A DNA stretch of 64,000 bases from Erythrobasidium yunnanense (Eukaryota > Basidiomycota > Cystobasidiomycetes > Erythrobasidiales > Erythrobasidiaceae): assembly GCA_001600175.1 (NCBI GenBank), contig BCJC01000001.1, positions 1,320,065 through 1,384,064 on the forward strand, read 5' to 3'. Positions within the stretch are counted from its first letter, which is position 1. Each line of letters starts with the position of its first letter. The notes under the pieces were generated by a model. That model made no database searches, had not been told where the DNA came from, and saw nothing but the letters and a program-made list of their open reading frames with translations. Both the position numbers and the translations under genes were made by a program. This document shows, one piece after another, positions 34,601 through 45,161 of this stretch.

Positions 34601-35697
34601 GCAGGCTCGAATCAGACCCAGCACTGTCACATATGGCTCTGTCATTGCTGGTATGTTGTCCCTCCTTTGCGCGAAGAACCGCAACTAACGATCTCCGACA
34701 GCCTGCTGCCGGACGGGCGACGAAAAGGCTGCTGTTTTCCTCTTCGAAGAGATGAAGAACCAGCGCGGCTATGTAGCCCGTATCCCACCTTACAACACTA
34801 TGATCCAATTCTTCACAACTACCCGACCGGATAGAGAGAAGGCTCTGAGCTACTTCGAGCAACTACTCAAGGCTGGCGTTCAGCCAACTGCACATACCTA
34901 CAAGCTACTCCTGGACGTCTACGGCAGTATTCAGCCAGGTAGGTCTGCTTACTGATGGCTTCTAGCGATGTAAAATTGACTTTTACGTCTCGCTTCAGTT
35001 GATATCCCTTCCGTCAACGATGTCTTTGGACGTTTGGTCGCACAGACCAACACCAAAGTCACTGGTGCTCACTGGGTCTCGCTCATGAACGCTTATGGCA
35101 TCGGTGCAAACGACCTCGACAAAGCTTTGGAAGTATTCGACGCTATCGAACAACATCCTTCATCCCCCACTGGCCGCTATCAAGCTATGCCAGACAATAT
35201 CTGCTATGAAGGCCTCTTCAACATCTTGGTCCACCACAAACGTACGGACCTCGTCGAGTCCTACATTAAGCGCATGGAAGAGCAATCCGTCAGGTCTACT
35301 GCTTGTGAGCCATTCCTTCGATTTTCTCACAGCTCAAGCTGACTTGCATTGGTCAGACATTTCCAATACCCTCATCAAAGCATACGCCGCCTCAGGCAAT
35401 CTCGACAAAGCAAGAGAGGTCTTCGAGTCCCTCTCAGACCCACCCAGCGGTGTTCACGCCTCTGGCAACCACGCAAATGAAGCTGCACCTAAGAATGGCG
35501 CAGTTTACCGCGAGCCGTCCACTTTTGAAGCTATGATCCGGTGCGAGATCGCAGCTGGCGAAGCTGCTCGTGCAGAAGCACTTTTGCAGCGAGCCGTCGG
35601 ACGTGCTTTCCCTTCCGCTATCCTGGCAAAGATGGAGAAGCTCGTTCGAGGAGAAGAGCAGCCTTCACCCCTCTTTGCAACCCAAGCAACAATATAG
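31627..35697 (+). CDS. pentatricopeptide repeat (PPR) protein, mitochondrial
   Basis: Exons 31627..31854, 31914..34650, 34702..34938, 34999..35304, 35357..35697 (1282 aa, whole codons). The N terminus (MLQKAATSFSPFKLQHLHNH) is a presequence-like, Ser/Ala-rich segment. The second half is built of PPR helical pairs, e.g. NLYLYNILISKLSKARRTHL, ALSYFEQMKQARIRPSTVTY, PPYNTMIQFFTTTRPDREKA, TAHTYKLLLDVYGSIQP and DNICYEGLFNILVHHKRTDL. PPR proteins bind organellar RNA one base per repeat, and in fungi they stabilise or activate translation of mitochondrial transcripts (Pet309, Cya5, Dmr1 types). The specific target is unknown. Confidence 0.88.
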
Positions 35698-35964
35698 AAC
35701 TCCCCACTCCACCCTTCGCAATGATACCCAGTCATCCAGTTGACAGCGACCGCAGACCCTTTCGTTCTTTCTTCTTCAGCAGCACTCGCACTTCGCAGCT
35801 TTTTACGCAGGATGTACATACAATTTAGATGTACTTTCAGGATGTATCGCTATACAAATATGCCAAGCAATGCAGAATTGACTCGTTAGCTGAAAGGGTC
35901 ACTGGGCAGAGTACTATGATCTGCGTTGCGTTCTTGCGCAACGTCATTCCGCCAGGGAATACGT

Positions 35965-36946
35965 CTAGTTGCGCAGCTCCATGTGCATCAAGTCTATCGG
36001 CTGCTTTGAGCCATCTACAAGCAGCTTGAACTCTTTCGTCTCGAACCGCCCTGCTTTATTCGGCCTTTCGCTTCTGAAATACACTGTTCCTTCGCCTATG
36101 AAATAATACGTTAGCCATTGCTCTGCTCAGAGGTTACGTCCGTACTCACGTCCGTCCGCTGCTATCACTCGGAAGTTGATGTCCACGATGCCTTGTATCG
36201 TGTTCACCTGCGAGAGCCCCACGTTTTCAGCTGCGAGCGCCCGCACAAGGATGCCAATCAGACTAACCTTCCCATGCACCCAGGGCTCTCCGCGTAAGAA
36301 CGGCTTCGGTCTGATACCCTCACCCAGAGCTTCTTGAACTAAGGGTGATGTGCGGAGATTGAAGGTGATAGTCTTCATGACTGCGTGAGTGACAGAGAAG
36401 AGTGAAAGAGAGTAAGGACTGGAAGGAGAGAAGACATAAGGGGAGAGAGGCCGGCTCGCCTGAACTGGATGCCTTTTCAGCACTCATTGCCCACATGACG
36501 AAGAGCGTCCATGCTGACACGGCGATGCCAGCGACTCCAAAGTAGAGGAGTCTTTGGTCCTGCGACGACGAGTCAGTATCCTTCACTCGGGCAGCTCACG
36601 CCGGTCCTACTTTGATCTTGGGCAATGCTGTCCGCTGTCGATAGCTCGCTTGGGCAATCCTCGCTGCTTGGGACGCCGACAATGATGAAGATGCTGCTGG
36701 ATACGCTGATGTTGACGCTGCTGATGCTGAAGCTGTCGAAGTTGCTGGCGCTCCTGCTGGCTGGACCGAACGGAATCGACGCTGGCCTCGGAAGACGGCA
36801 CTGCTAACGCTGCTACACGCGCAGCTGCATTCCTGAAGACGTGATAACTGTCGCAAAGCAGCTGGGTTCAAGACCTTCTGAGCAAGCATAGTCGGTCGTG
36901 CAAGAATGAAGCTGACTATCCGTCGAGAAAAGTGTTCATGTTTCAT
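35965..36946 (-). CDS. COA1: cytochrome c oxidase assembly factor Coa1
   Basis: Exons 36611..36946, 36466..36559, 36268..36380, 36150..36207, 35965..36095 (732 nt, 243 aa). The N-terminal presequence has many Arg/Ser (MLAQKVLNPAALRQLSRLQE); a Gln/Ala stretch follows, then one membrane span (YFGVAGIAVSAWTLFVMWAM). The intermembrane-space domain carries FNLRTSPLVQEALGEGIRPK, GEPWVHGK, QGIVDINFRV and the end GTVYFRSERPNKAGRF with VDGSKQPIDL. This is the Coa1/Tim21-like fold of the inner-membrane factor needed for Cox1 maturation. Intron 36208..36267 is 60 nt and stop-free, so a retained form would stay in frame. Convergent with the PPR gene (267 bp). Confidence 0.85.
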
Positions 36947-37077
36947 CGTGCTATGGCTACATTATACGAATGTCTGATGCGGACAGAACTACTGGAAATG
37001 ACCCTTGGACGGATTACGCCAGCCCTCGCCTGGAAAGACCGGCCCTGCGTTAGCCAAGCATGCGAAGATCATGGATC

Positions 37078-37833
37078 CTAGCAGTCAGACCCACCTAGCA
37101 CCATACTCTTGTGACTAGGATCCTCATCATGCGTATAAGCATTCGAGCCGTCCATCTCTTCCCATCCAAACTTCTTCTCCAGAACATCCAGTATGCAGAC
37201 CAACTCTTTCCACTTGATCTCCTTCGCTTCAGTCTCTTCCTTCTCGTCCCTGTCGGCTTTCTTCTGATGCAGTACTTTCTGGATCTTGCGCATTCCTTCT
37301 ACGGCTTTGTCATTCGCGTTTGGCTCGCCCCAGTAGTGCGCTAGGACGGAGCCATCGACTTGCTCGTACCACAGCTTGGCGTTCTTCTCAAGATCGCCCT
37401 CTGTGGTACGTCCTATCAGCATACTGAACAGACTTGGGCAAAGTGTTTCGACTAACCGGCTAAGTGCAAGCACGCGTGTAGCCATTTGCCTAGACATCGA
37501 GACGTGTTAACGAAACATCGGGCAGACATGTAATACATTAACCTACCCCACTCGTCTTCCTGCATCTTTCTGAGCAAGAAGTGCGCTGAAAAGAGGTCAT
37601 CGTTCATGAGGTGCAGCTATCGGATGGGATCATCAATCAGACATCGCAGGCTTCTCGTTCGGATGTATATTCACAGCAGATTCAAGCAAAGGATGACACT
37701 TCAAGTCTGCGATCTTGCTTTGCCATTCTACAGAGTAGGGAGGGTTGGCTTTGTCAGAGAGCTTAGGAGGGACGAGCTGAGGCAGAGGAGTGCGCTGCCG
37801 GATCTCTTGGACGACAGAAGGAGCTGCAGACAT
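37078..37833 (-). CDS. conserved fungal protein of unknown function
   Basis: Exons 37675..37833, 37547..37616, 37457..37489, 37078..37400 (585 nt, 194 aa). The start is the first ATG (MSAAPSVVQE); the frame is open further up without a Met. Core: HPLLESALHLMNDDLFSAHF, LLRKMQEDEWGKWLHACLHL, EGDLEKNAKLWYEQV. From memory of the family, this pattern (D-x3-AHF-L-R-x-MQ, then LH-x2-LH-x-xEGD-x2-NAx-WY) is widespread in uncharacterised fungal proteins and looks like paired helices of a TPR-like fold. A charged Lys/Glu tail follows. No function known to me. Confidence 0.75.
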
Positions 37834-38612
37834 GGCGAGGGAGGAATCTTCAATATATTCAGAAGAAGAAGAAGTGGTCAAGAAGCATGAAGCGAAGCGG
37901 AACTCCCGATGGACAAGCTGTCATTGACAGATTAGCGATCAGGCACGGCGATACTAGTCGCGCCCCAAGGCGAAGGAGAAGATGAGAAGAATAGATTGCG
38001 GTTCATTCAACAAGTAGACTATGGTAGAAGCTCGACAAGGCACATCGAAGGAAGATCCGGTAGCTAAAAGAATGTATGTAAAATCGAAAAGAAGGCTGAC
38101 GGAAAGTCGGAAGTAACAGGGCTAAGGCGGATATAATAACGAAGAATAGAAGCCTAATGTAAGAGACCACTGTGAGAAGTATATACGAAGAGAGGAGAAG
38201 GCGAGAAAATAGCCAAGAAAGAACGAAGCCGGTGTGCCAGAAAGTATCGAAAGAGTAGCCAGAATGGGTGGTTGTACAAGATACTGCATCGTCGTGTATG
38301 CAGCTATGGTTTCGTATTTCGGTTTCGTATTGTTGCGATAGATCGTTATTGCACACATAGATAGTATCGATAGCGAAGCCCAAGAAGAGGATAGAGATAA
38401 TAGATCCCAAATAGAAGATGCAGAATAGTGAGAAGGGCCCTAATCTACTCTTTTGTTCTGATCTTTGCGTCTGACTGAAGAATATGTCGAAAGGTCGTTT
38501 CGTCTGTTGTTTTCGTTAAATGCGAGGGTCGTAATAGTTCTGGACATGGTGTATGGTAAGCTCATGGCTCATGATATGCAGGAGAGCGGTTACACTTACG
38601 GATACGCTAGGC
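37834..38612. other. intergenic region, no gene seen
   Basis: Contains the promoter of the 37078 gene (-) and the 3' side of the BTG gene. Purine-rich on the plus strand around 37,900-38,250. The minus-strand frame 38003..38410 (126 aa) is hydrophobic low-complexity without homology signals and was rejected. Confidence 0.4.
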
Positions 38613-40232
38613 CTAAGCCTGGCCTTGCATCCAGTGCTGATTCATAGGAGGTACGGGGTGGTACTGATGCTGATTGTACCACATTGGGTAGCCAGCAGCT
38701 CCCGAGATGCTTCCACTAGCCGAAGGAGTTCTAGACTTTGATCTCTGTCTCTCTCCCGCACCACCTCCGTTCGACGAGGATGACGAAGAAGCTGAAGTAG
38801 GTCTAGGCCCAGGTCTGCTGATGTTGCGGGCGTTCCTATCGGCTGCCGATGAGGAAGAAGAAGAGGACTTGTTACCGAGTCCAAGAAGAACACCTCCGCC
38901 TAATACACCGACTTTGCCATTCGAATAATCTTGTACTGTGCCGGCGTTGGCAGAGACGCGGATGTTAGACTGCGATGAGCGTGCTCGCTGATGTCCTGGA
39001 TGAGCAACTGATGCGCCACTAGCTGCTGATGCGAGTGAAGTAGTAGAGATAGCCGAGGAAGTCGACAGGGTGTGCTGGTGTCGCGGAGCACCTCGTCTAG
39101 GCTTGCTGGGTGAAGCCGGTACCGATTTCGCACCTGCAGTCATGCCTGATAATGCGTTTGGGAAAGTGAACATGGCAGCTTGGTTCATCTCGTGCTGCGT
39201 GGCTTTAGGGACGATTGAACCGATAGAAGGCATGATTGACGATGCCATAGTCGAGTATGATCCGATAGAAGAAGATCTCGATTCAGAAGACGAGTGAGAG
39301 AAGATACTGCATGATACTGCTGATTCTGCACTCGTTGTGGAAGATCGTGAAGAGGGTCGTGCGAATGGATCAGAGGCTGATTCGCTGTGGCTGCTCGTTG
39401 TCGTTACTGCTGCTGCGAGAGGAGAAGATGCGAGTGGAGTGGGCGTCGTAGAGTTGCTGGGCGTGGCTGAAGATGCGATGTGTGCTGCTCCTGCTGAAGG
39501 AGCAGCGAACGAAGGTACATAAGGGCTGGTAGATTCTTGTATCGTGAAATGCAATGGCGGAAGAGGAGGGCGGGGAGGTGTAGCTGCTGCTCGAGCTGGA
39601 TCTGCAACAGCTACCGAGACGGATCCAGGTCGAACGATGGCGATAGCTTTTGAGCGCTTGCTGGGTGATGCATTTGCTTCTTTGATGAGCTCTGCAAACT
39701 CGGACATTGCAGCTGCATGTACTTCGTCATCCTTCGAGTTGCGGTTGAACGGTGTCTTTGGCCGCTCGACGGATGTGACCGGGCCAGTGGAAGCGCCGAC
39801 AAAGCTAGCTGGAAGCTTGCCCCAGATCTCCCTGATGCCTGCAAGTGCAGCAGAGCTTTTTGAAGCTTGATCCAGCGCTGTAAATGTCGTTGCGCCCCCT
39901 TCATGAAGCCTTATGCTGACGCAGCCAGGGTCGATCCAAAGAGTCCATCTGTCGCTCTGCATGCTCTTGCTGAGTAGTTTGCGAGCTTGCGGTGCATCTA
40001 GATCGGTTGCGCTCCTTGCTGCTGCATCGAGGATGAGCTGGTCGACTGCGTGTCCGGAGCGAGTCAAGGCTCTGAAGGCTGAGCCTCTCTCTGGCTCGCC
40101 GGCATGCCAGTGCCCAGTGTATCGTTGTGTGAGAGTAGTAGAGAGTAGGTCTACAAAGCTGCTGGCTTCATTGCTGCCCAGACTGAGATTTGCGGCGATA
40201 AAGTTGGCAGCTGCGTCTACTTCGTTGCGCAT
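38613..40232 (-). CDS. BTG/Tob (anti-proliferative) domain protein
   Basis: Single exon, 539 aa. The first ~115 residues form a BTG domain: MRNEVDAAANFIAANLSLGS, a helix ending TQRYTGHWHAGEPERGSAFR, and LWIDPGCVSIRLHEGG, which match BTG box A (HWxPExPxxGxxxR) and box B (LWVDPxEVxxRxGE). In animals this domain binds the Caf1/Not deadenylase and links it to mRNA decay and proliferation control. The remaining ~420 residues are Ser/Ala/Pro-rich and disordered, ending in a Gln/His/Met tail, as in other fungal BTG proteins. Probable regulator of CCR4-NOT-dependent deadenylation (inference). Confidence 0.85.
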   Translation of the reverse strand: MRNEVDAAANFIAANLSLGSNEASSFVDLLSTTLTQRYTGHWHAGEPERGSAFRALTRSGHAVDQLILDAAARSATDLDAPQARKLLSKSMQSDRWTLWIDPGCVSIRLHEGGATTFTALDQASKSSAALAGIREIWGKLPASFVGASTGPVTSVERPKTPFNRNSKDDEVHAAAMSEFAELIKEANASPSKRSKAIAIVRPGSVSVAVADPARAAATPPRPPLPPLHFTIQESTSPYVPSFAAPSAGAAHIASSATPSNSTTPTPLASSPLAAAVTTTSSHSESASDPFARPSSRSSTTSAESAVSCSIFSHSSSESRSSSIGSYSTMASSIMPSIGSIVPKATQHEMNQAAMFTFPNALSGMTAGAKSVPASPSKPRRGAPRHQHTLSTSSAISTTSLASAASGASVAHPGHQRARSSQSNIRVSANAGTVQDYSNGKVGVLGGGVLLGLGNKSSSSSSSAADRNARNISRPGPRPTSASSSSSSNGGGAGERQRSKSRTPSASGSISGAAGYPMWYNQHQYHPVPPMNQHWMQGQA

Positions 40233-41087
40233 GGCTGGTTGAAGCTGCGAAAACGAGAGATGTGAGCTTGGGTATCCTGTTCAATGTAAGTAGCTGTATC
40301 TCACTGACCTCTTTCTTTTGAGCTCGCTCTTTCTTTGAGCAAAGCGCAGTAGGCGGGCGGGATCCGAGGTGAGGTAGATGATGAACGACGAGGAGGGATG
40401 GGAGGCTAGGGCAGGAGATGAGGGGATAAGAATGTCAACACACACAACTGTGCTACTCGTTATAACTGCTTGATAGAGATCTGATGAAAGCAGAACCAAG
40501 AGAGCTGGCAATCTTGAAGAGAGTCCACCGCAGAGGTGGCAATGATCGGGCTGCAGGAGTAGAAGTTGGAGTGAAGCGGCAAGGGAGAAGAGCAAGGGGA
40601 GAGATAGATAGCATACTATCATGTACCAGTAGTACATATCACCACTATGACTATCTCTCATCGGAGCCGCCAGTCGTTGGACAGCGATCCGGCTAGTCCG
40701 ATTGAACCAGGCTCAATTTTGGGAATAATGTAAAGAGAACAGTACTTCAGCATATAGATCTTTGTTATCACCTTGAACGCTTGAAGAACTCCATTGGTAT
40801 GCCAGCGCATGCCAAAGTCGCCAGCCCGGCCAGCATAAATGGCCAAGTAGCCCTTCACTGCAGCCTGAATCTAATACGATAATGTATTGGGATCAGTACC
40901 ACAAAGAGGGAGACTCTGAACGTCGGGGTCCTGCCTCGGCGGCTGCAGAGCGTGTCTACTTGGACTTCCTTTGTTCAAGGGCGGGGATGTATGAGCCAGA
41001 TTTGTCGCGCAGGAGCTTGACTTTACATTTGTTCGTTGAGTGGATTCACCAAGTACATCTTATCACACAATCCCGATTCTGCCAACC
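40233..41087. promoter_or_regulatory. divergent intergenic region, no gene seen
   Basis: 855 bp between the BTG gene (-) and the first eight-Cys gene (+). Should hold both promoters. Frames 40281..40661 (-) and 40882..41091 (+) show no coding character. Confidence 0.4.
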
Positions 41088-41585
41088 ATGAGATCAGTCT
41101 TCAAGCCGGCTCTTCTTGCAGGAGTGTTCGCGGTCGGAGCGAGCGCAGTGATCGCTGGCAAGCTGGAGAATGCACCTGCTGCATGTTTAGCCGTCTCGAA
41201 CCCATGTGACTCGTCAAGCGGCCTCGACACGACGTATATGACCATGGACCCGAATGTTCAGAAGACGGTAGTCAGCGGAGAGTAAGAGAAGGCCTTTTTC
41301 AACTGTGAGGAGGAGAGCTGATACGATCTCGTGTTCCAAAGTGTCTGTAATGCATGCGACAAGGGTAAGTTAGAGACTAAGCATGTTATCAAAAGCAAGC
41401 TGCTTACCGCAATTCCACCTCGCAGATGTCCACTTCAGATGCTCGTCTGAAGACGATAGAGGCTGGTACGAGTGCAAGGTGAGTATACCTCTCCGCACTG
41501 AGTACTAGCGGGGAAGACAGCTGAAATGAGCGAATCTTAGGGCTGCAGAGGCAGGGCTGATGGTCCAGGTGTGGCCTGCGATTAG
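41088..41585 (+). CDS. small secreted cysteine-rich protein, copy A (effector-like)
   Basis: Exons 41088..41281, 41342..41364, 41426..41478, 41541..41585 (104 aa, whole codons). Signal peptide MRSVFKPALLAGVFAVGASA followed by a mature protein of ~80 aa with eight cysteines spaced C-x6-C-x26-C-x2-C-x7-C-x10-C-x2-C-x10-C. Key segments: PAACLAVSNPC, VCNACDKD, GWYECKGC. Ends in a Cys-Asp dipeptide. Small size, even cysteine number and export signal fit fungal apoplastic effectors or cysteine-stabilised antimicrobials. No named family is recognised. Its tandem partner at 41984 has the same exon pattern. Confidence 0.75.
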
Positions 41586-41983
41586 CAGCAAGGGATAGGA
41601 TTCTTCCTCTCATACGACTCGTTGTTATAGCATGTCCATATGAGATAGTCGCCGAAAGTTCAGTACTGTCAGATAAGTGATTTAGCCAACCAGCAATATT
41701 GCAGCAGAGCAACTGCCAAATAGCGTTGCATCAGAAATCCAGCTCGAAGCCAGTGATGGCGGCTCTTGATATGATAATATTGGACGATAGGCCAAATCAA
41801 GCGTCGCGTGAGGTCGACCTAGGCGGCAGGAGGGCGGAATCAGATGGACCTCCTTTGTCGGGTCGACAAAGTCTAGGATGCCAACCAAGGTTGCGTCTTA
41901 CTCTTCCACCTCTGCTTCTTGTCTAGCTCTCAGACAGGTCCTCCCGACTCAATCCATCAGCAGCCAAAGCAAACCGAGAAACT
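41586..41983. promoter_or_regulatory. intergenic spacer of the eight-Cys pair
   Basis: About 400 bp; holds the promoter of copy B. I see no third copy or remnant here. Confidence 0.35.
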
Positions 41984-42460
41984 ATGAAGTCGATCTCTCT
42001 CGTCATACTTTGTGCGATCGGCAGTTTGGCTTTGAATGTAAACGCTGGCAGACTCGATGACCCGCCTGCGGCTTGTCTGGCCGTCACCCATCCATGTTCG
42101 TCCACTGGTTCCGGTCTCCCAGGTGCGGGGACAACAGCGGTATTCGGAGAGTAGGTTTTCTCGTCTAACTTGCATCGAGCCCAAGAGTTAGAGCTAATGG
42201 ACTTCGTGTGCTGGCTAGTGTCTGTAACCCGTGCGACAAGGGTAAGCCTTCAATGTCTGTGAACCTTTGCACTTTCGCTTCACTTACTCGCTCATTGCGT
42301 CTGCTAGATGTGCATTATAGGTGCACTTTCGATGATGATCAGGGCTGGTACGAATGCAAGGTAAGGGCCTGCTCCCTCTGAGATGCGGCACGCAGATGCT
42401 GACGAACGAGGAAAGGGATGTCGATATGAGGACAACAATCCAGGTGTCAAGTGTGACTGA
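41984..42460 (+). CDS. small secreted cysteine-rich protein, copy B (effector-like)
   Basis: Exons 41984..42150, 42219..42241, 42308..42360, 42416..42460 (95 aa). Signal peptide MKSISLVILCAIGSLALNVN, then PPAACLAVTHPC, VCNPCDKDVHYRC, GWYECKGC and a terminal Cys-Asp. The eight mature cysteines have the same spacing as copy A except the second gap (x19 instead of x26). Exons 2, 3 and 4 are exactly 23, 53 and 45 nt in both genes with the same intron phases, so the pair arose by duplication after the introns were in place. The last acceptor is AAAG. Confidence 0.75.
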
Positions 42461-42629
42461 GGAGATGCTCGGTGTTACTCGTCATGCAGTATCATTCAGT
42501 TTTGTACCTGTTGACTGTAAGAACGAACTCCGCGATTGTGTCTTGCCGCGCGCAAACGCGAGGTTGTGCCAGAGCAAATTGCTTGAAAGAAATGTGCAAG
42601 AGTGTATATATTCTTTTCTGTGCAATATT

Positions 42630-43375
42630 GCAATATTGGCATTCTGCAGAAAGGATACCACTCGACAAATTCGGCGGGCGACATCATTTCTCCGTTCTCC
42701 TTGTAGAGCTTCGTTAGGAGGTAATTGAGCTTTGAAAGGATATAGGTTCTGTAGTCTGTACGGAGTGGTGATCCGTATGCTCGTGATATAAGACGAGTTG
42801 AGGCGGTAGAACAGGCCTGGAAGACAGGTTCTAGCAGCTTGGCGATAGTAACGAGGCAAAGTGCCCACCTTCTGGAAGTCTATATATGCATGTGCGCCTG
42901 CCTTCGAAGCGGCGGACAATTTCTTGTAGGAAAGGACCATCAGGACGGAGGCTCGCGCCATTGGGCTCTGAAAGGTAGGCCATCCTTGAGCTTGAGAGTC
43001 ATATCAACATCAGGTTTTGCGCACTGGTGAACATATCTGGCTATTCTAGCGGATGTACCAGTCCATCTGGGCCGAGATGCAGGTCGTAGCTGCTATTTCC
43101 TTTCGACATCTGAGTGTCGTAATCTCGTAGAATGACATCTTGAGTCGAGTTTATGCGAAAGAGGTCGATAGGTAGCTGCTGATAGCGACCCAGCATAGGC
43201 CGAGGAGGTCTTTTTTCGAAGAGGTCTTTTCTGATGCAGCGAGCGAGTCCAGGGAGGAGTCGCTGGCATCTGCCTTGCTCGTATTCTGGCTGTGTGCAGG
43301 CCTATCGTATTCATGGTCTTGAGAGGTTCGAATTGGTCGAGAAGTTAGTGAGAAACCGGCTTTCTTTCCCGTCAT
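42630..43375 (-). CDS. Tse2-like ADP-ribosyltransferase-fold domain protein (approximate limits)
   Basis: A multi-exon minus-strand gene whose conserved blocks I can see in order but whose splice sites I did not resolve. Blocks: LPIDLFRINS (~43,160), NSSYDLHLGPDGLVHP (~43,060), NGASLRPDGPFLQEIVRRFE (~42,930), HEHTDHHSVQ (~42,760) and GEMMSPAEFVEWYPF (~42,660). From memory of the family, this order resembles the fungal Tse2-type domain, related to the bacterial type VI effector Tse2. In bacteria Tse2 acts inside target cells; the role of fungal copies is unknown. No signal peptide is visible. It sits beside the eight-Cys pair and starts within tens of bases of the arrestin-like gene. I cannot say whether it is intact. 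Confidence 0.5.
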
Positions 43376-43398
43376 GACACCTCATCGTCTTCTTCGCC

Positions 43399-44973
43399 AT
43401 GCCCAGCTCGCTCGAGTTTCAGATTCCTGGAACCCTCATCGTGCTCACTCCCGAATTACGCCTGGATCTGCAAGACCGTAATGACCGGCTACATCCTGAT
43501 CCTGATACTCGAGTCGACAGCTCTTTCGCTGGAGAGATACGCTTGACGTTGACGAAACCAACGAGAATCAAGACGCTGACTGTGGATCTTGTGCGCTTGC
43601 AAACCCTCGACACCCTCTCCCAGACTGATTGACAAAATACTGAAATGACAGGTCGGCCGTCAAGAGATCCTCATTAACGGAGTCTTCCACGCGTATGAAA
43701 CGCTCGGAAGACATCTTAAGCTCAAAGTAGGCGACGAGATCCTCAAAGAAGGCGAACATATGTGAGCATGCCCGAATGTATGGTCTGCTGAGCGAGTCAT
43801 TCATGCTGAAGTATACACACAGGTTCGCCTTCGAGTTCACCGTTCCTGCCGACACCGCCGCATATGAGAGATGTAAATAGTGAGTCGCAAGCCGTGCAGC
43901 CAAGTCGAGAGGTGTAGAGCGAATTACTGAATGGCCGACGGCCGTCTACAGCGGATCGACTATTCACAAGATCATCGCAACGATGACACCCGCTGGGATG
44001 CTCGAGCAACCGATATCTGCTGAACAGAAACTTGGGATCCGTATGTCTGGGCCACCTGAGTAAATCAAGGACGTAGGCAGCGCTTACACAAACCATGAAA
44101 TGCCTTGCAGACGCAAATCCAACGACAATACCGAACGAGGTCCCTAGCTTCTCCGGCATATCCAAGTCAGACAACAAACACCTTGGGTCTATCGGCCTGC
44201 AACTATCAGCTCGGCACCTGATAGTAGCTGGCTATCTATACATTTCAGTCACGATACCCTCAGTCAAGCAAGCCGTCAAGATAGCAGACCTCCGTATCGC
44301 TCTGCTACAGGACTGCAAATTGCAGAGTCTCGTTGAGCCAGACAGATGTCAAGTTGTGCCGCAGGAGCGCTTCCCCGTCTGGTCGCTCAAGGATGGCTCA
44401 GTATCTGCTGGAAAAGATGCCAAATCGCAATTCTCAGGCGCGATACTACACGTTGATGCAGATTGGAGTCTAGACACACGCTTCGTTCTTCCCGATGACA
44501 AAAGCATCAGAGCTTCTACCTTACCCAGCTCGAAGACTGGCTTACGGATTACTCACAAGCTAGCTGTGACGCTCTCTTACTACATCCAAGACCAGAAAGA
44601 CTACACTGGGTCCTTTTCCCAACTGAAAAAGATCCACTTCGAAGTCCCAGCAGTCTTTAGCAACTGTTATTGCGTGCTAGATGCTTTACAGCTACCACTG
44701 TATGTGAAGAAGTCGGAAGATGATAGCAGTCGCTTTCCCTTCATAGGCTGTGATGCCAGAAACGAGTGCTGTAAGTTCTGCCCGTTATTAAGACTAGGAG
44801 AAGCAGTAGCTGATGCCTGGCTTTACAGTATATGGCTAGCCGACTTTCTAGAAGTATCGACAAACTTTCACTGCGTGATGGAGCCAGGCCTCATCTGCAC
44901 GCGGACTGCAAATTTGGCTTGTCACCGGCCAGCAAGACCTTCGATAGTATCCGCGGTCTCCGCCCTATTATGA
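43399..44973 (+). CDS. arrestin-like (alpha-arrestin type) protein
   Basis: Exons 43399..43590, 43652..43761, 43823..43879, 43952..44040, 44111..44973 (whole codons, 436 aa). The N-terminal beta-sandwich pattern is arrestin-like: VDSSFAGEIRLTLTKPTRIK, TLTVDLVGRQEIL, FAFEFTVPADTAAYERCKYG and STIHKIIATM. The second half continues with ARHLIVAGYLYISVTIPSV and a late ARSTLPS-type segment. Alpha-arrestins recruit Rsp5-type ubiquitin ligases to membrane transporters; no clear PxY motif was seen, so that role is not shown. The family assignment rests on the N-lobe pattern. Confidence 0.65.
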
Positions 44974-45161
44974 TAGCAAGTCGGAAGTGAGCCAACTCAG
45001 ACGCTTCATAGGCTGTGGCTAGGCGGACAGTACGTAGCCTTGGCTTTCGATTCTTTCGATTCGACACGGCGCATTCATAGAGACACATAGATGCATGACA
45101 AGCCAAGAGATGCATGCCTTGCATACGATAGACATCATGTAGCTACTAGAGGAATTCGGGC

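Noticed and set aside
38003-38410. 126-aa hydrophobic minus-strand frame
   Set aside because: Low-complexity, no homology signal, no splice links, lies in a promoter-sized gap.
42482-42961. 159-aa minus-strand frame read as one gene
   Set aside because: The conserved blocks in this stretch lie in other frames separated by introns; this frame only crosses them.
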